Below the pieces are notes generated by a model. The model did not search any database. It was not told where the DNA came from and saw nothing but the letters and a program-made list of their open reading frames with translations. Shown piece by piece: positions 30,520 through 31,334 of a DNA stretch of 31,334 nt (position 1 is its first letter; the number at the start of each line of letters is the position of its first letter). Source of the stretch: a virus; the IMG/VR virus record IMGVR_UViG_3300005606_000003, positions 1 through 31,334 of that record; one strand, 5' to 3'. A program made the position numbers and the translations under genes.

Positions 30520-30716
30520 AATGGAATTGGCCCATATTAACAAAAATTAAAAAGGTTTATAAAGAAAAGGGCCTGGCTAAAACTGTTTTATGGATCCTAG
30601 TTATATTTTTAGGAATAAAACTTGTGATCCTAAATGGAATTATTTTTTTATTAAATAATGTTTTTGGCACTGCTTTTGAATATGCCCCAATATTAAGATT
30701 TGTTTTTGGAGGTTAA
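30498..30716 (+). CDS. Single-pass membrane protein coupled to the Coq4 homologue
   Basis: This is 72 residues; the ATG lies inside the end of the Coq4-like gene. The N-terminal ~28 residues are basic, then a long hydrophobic segment (TVLWILVIFLGIKLVILNGI) spans the membrane. The tight overlap suggests co-production and perhaps a membrane anchor for the Coq4-like protein. No family is recognised. Confidence 0.65.
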   Translation: MELRNNLKWNWPILTKIKKVYKEKGLAKTVLWILVIFLGIKLVILNGIIFLLNNVFGTAFEYAPILRFVFGG

Positions 30717-30717
30717 T

Positions 30718-31334
30718 GTGCCCTATATTTCAATAACTCCACCACCTGGCATAAAGAAAAACGGAACAGATTATGCAAATAAAAATTCTTGGATTGATGG
30801 AAATTTAGTTCGTTTTGAAAATGGATTTTTAGCAAACGTTGGCGGTTGGCGAAAACTAAAAGACACTCCGGTTGTTGGCACACCGATTGGGGCCTACGCT
30901 TATTACACAAATACAAACAGACAAGTCTTGGCAATAGGTACCAGGGAGAAAGTTTATGTTAATTATGACAACCAATGGTACGACATCACGCCGACAGGTT
31001 TTACGGGCGACGTCGCTAACTCTCCTCTTGGTTATGGGGCCTATAATTGGGGAGCAGAAGATTACGGCGATGCAAGATCACAAAGTGGCCTGGCTTTTAA
31101 CACAAAGCCTTTTAGTTTTGCAAACTTCGGAGAAAACTTAATATTTGTTTGTGGCTCTGATCAAAAAATTTATAAATGGCGTCCGGACAACGGATCCGGA
31201 ACAACGCCTCCGACACCAGACTCACAAGCACAACAATTAACAAACGCTCCCCTGGGGGCCCAGGGCATATTAGTGACTAACGAGCGTCATATTTTTACGT
31301 TTGGTAATAATAGCAATCCAAGACAAATAAAATG
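30718..31334 (+). CDS. Tail protein, stabilisation/tail-tube-B-like (3' partial)
   Basis: The frame is open from the GTG at 30718, with GGAGG upstream, to the end of the window (205 residues). The start (MPYISITPPPGIKKNGTDYA, then IDGNLVRFENG and GGWRKL) and the repeated beta strands with Gly-Trp and Asn-rich turns match a large podovirus tail protein of marine phages, likened to the T7 tail-tube B protein or beta-propeller tail proteins. The rest of the gene lies beyond the window. Confidence 0.75.
   Translation, partial: MPYISITPPPGIKKNGTDYANKNSWIDGNLVRFENGFLANVGGWRKLKDTPVVGTPIGAYAYYTNTNRQVLAIGTREKVYVNYDNQWYDITPTGFTGDVANSPLGYGAYNWGAEDYGDARSQSGLAFNTKPFSFANFGENLIFVCGSDQKIYKWRPDNGSGTTPPTPDSQAQQLTNAPLGAQGILVTNERHIFTFGNNSNPRQIK

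Overview
The window looks like part of the genome of an uncultured, temperate, tailed double-stranded DNA phage, probably podovirus-like and marine. This rests on a P22-type portal, an SU10-type (DUF5309) capsid protein, a SU10-type adaptor, a 3TM holin and many very small genes of a kind common in marine phage metagenomes. Both ends cut through structural genes, an internal virion protein at position 1 and a tail protein at 31334, so the window is probably part of a circularly permuted genome whose missing segment carries the remaining tail genes. The host is unknown. A Coq4-family gene points to a ubiquinone-making proteobacterium, and the carried 5' half of a tRNA-Ser(GCU) gene suggests the integration site.

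Layout. 1-2660: internal virion (ejection) protein and a small PD-(D/E)XK nuclease. 2661-5200: lysogeny module with a putative attP (5' half of tRNA-Ser), two small genes, a strong terminator, a tyrosine integrase, a convergent DUF3310 gene and a divergent regulatory region leading to an excisionase-like HTH gene. 5400-11690: rightward early and replication operon with a DUF2800 nuclease, an AAA_24 ATPase, a DUF669-like ssDNA-binding protein, a TOPRIM primase-RepA helicase, a repeat-bearing intergenic region and winged-helix genes. 11768-13425: a leftward operon of ten tiny genes, nearly all joined by stop/start overlaps; three are membrane microproteins. 13450-13500: promoter with operator-like palindromes. 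13553-15302: ParB-domain DNA methyltransferase and a terminase-small-subunit candidate. 15310-15408: nested hairpin followed by a terminator. 15484-22041: packaging nuclease, TerL, portal, a chain of small basic proteins, holin, M15 endolysin and membrane coiled-coil proteins. 22050-31334: promoter, scaffold, capsid, adaptor, decoration and fibre proteins, a tail fibre with an S74 chaperone, then an unusual Coq4 homologue with a coupled membrane protein, then a tail protein.

Several genes were found by reading through short frames, or were given later starts because Shine-Dalgarno spacing, stop/start overlap or family-like N-termini favoured them.

The most striking global signal is a strong excess of GC-rich palindromes (GGATCC, GGGCCC, CCWGG, GGCC) in most genes. 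It is absent from parts of the tail fibre, from the gene after it, and largely from the capsid gene. Other candidates for novelty are the Coq4 homologue inside the virion gene cluster, the leftward microprotein operon, a cupredoxin-like metal motif in a virion protein, and the structured element between the small terminase candidate and TerL.
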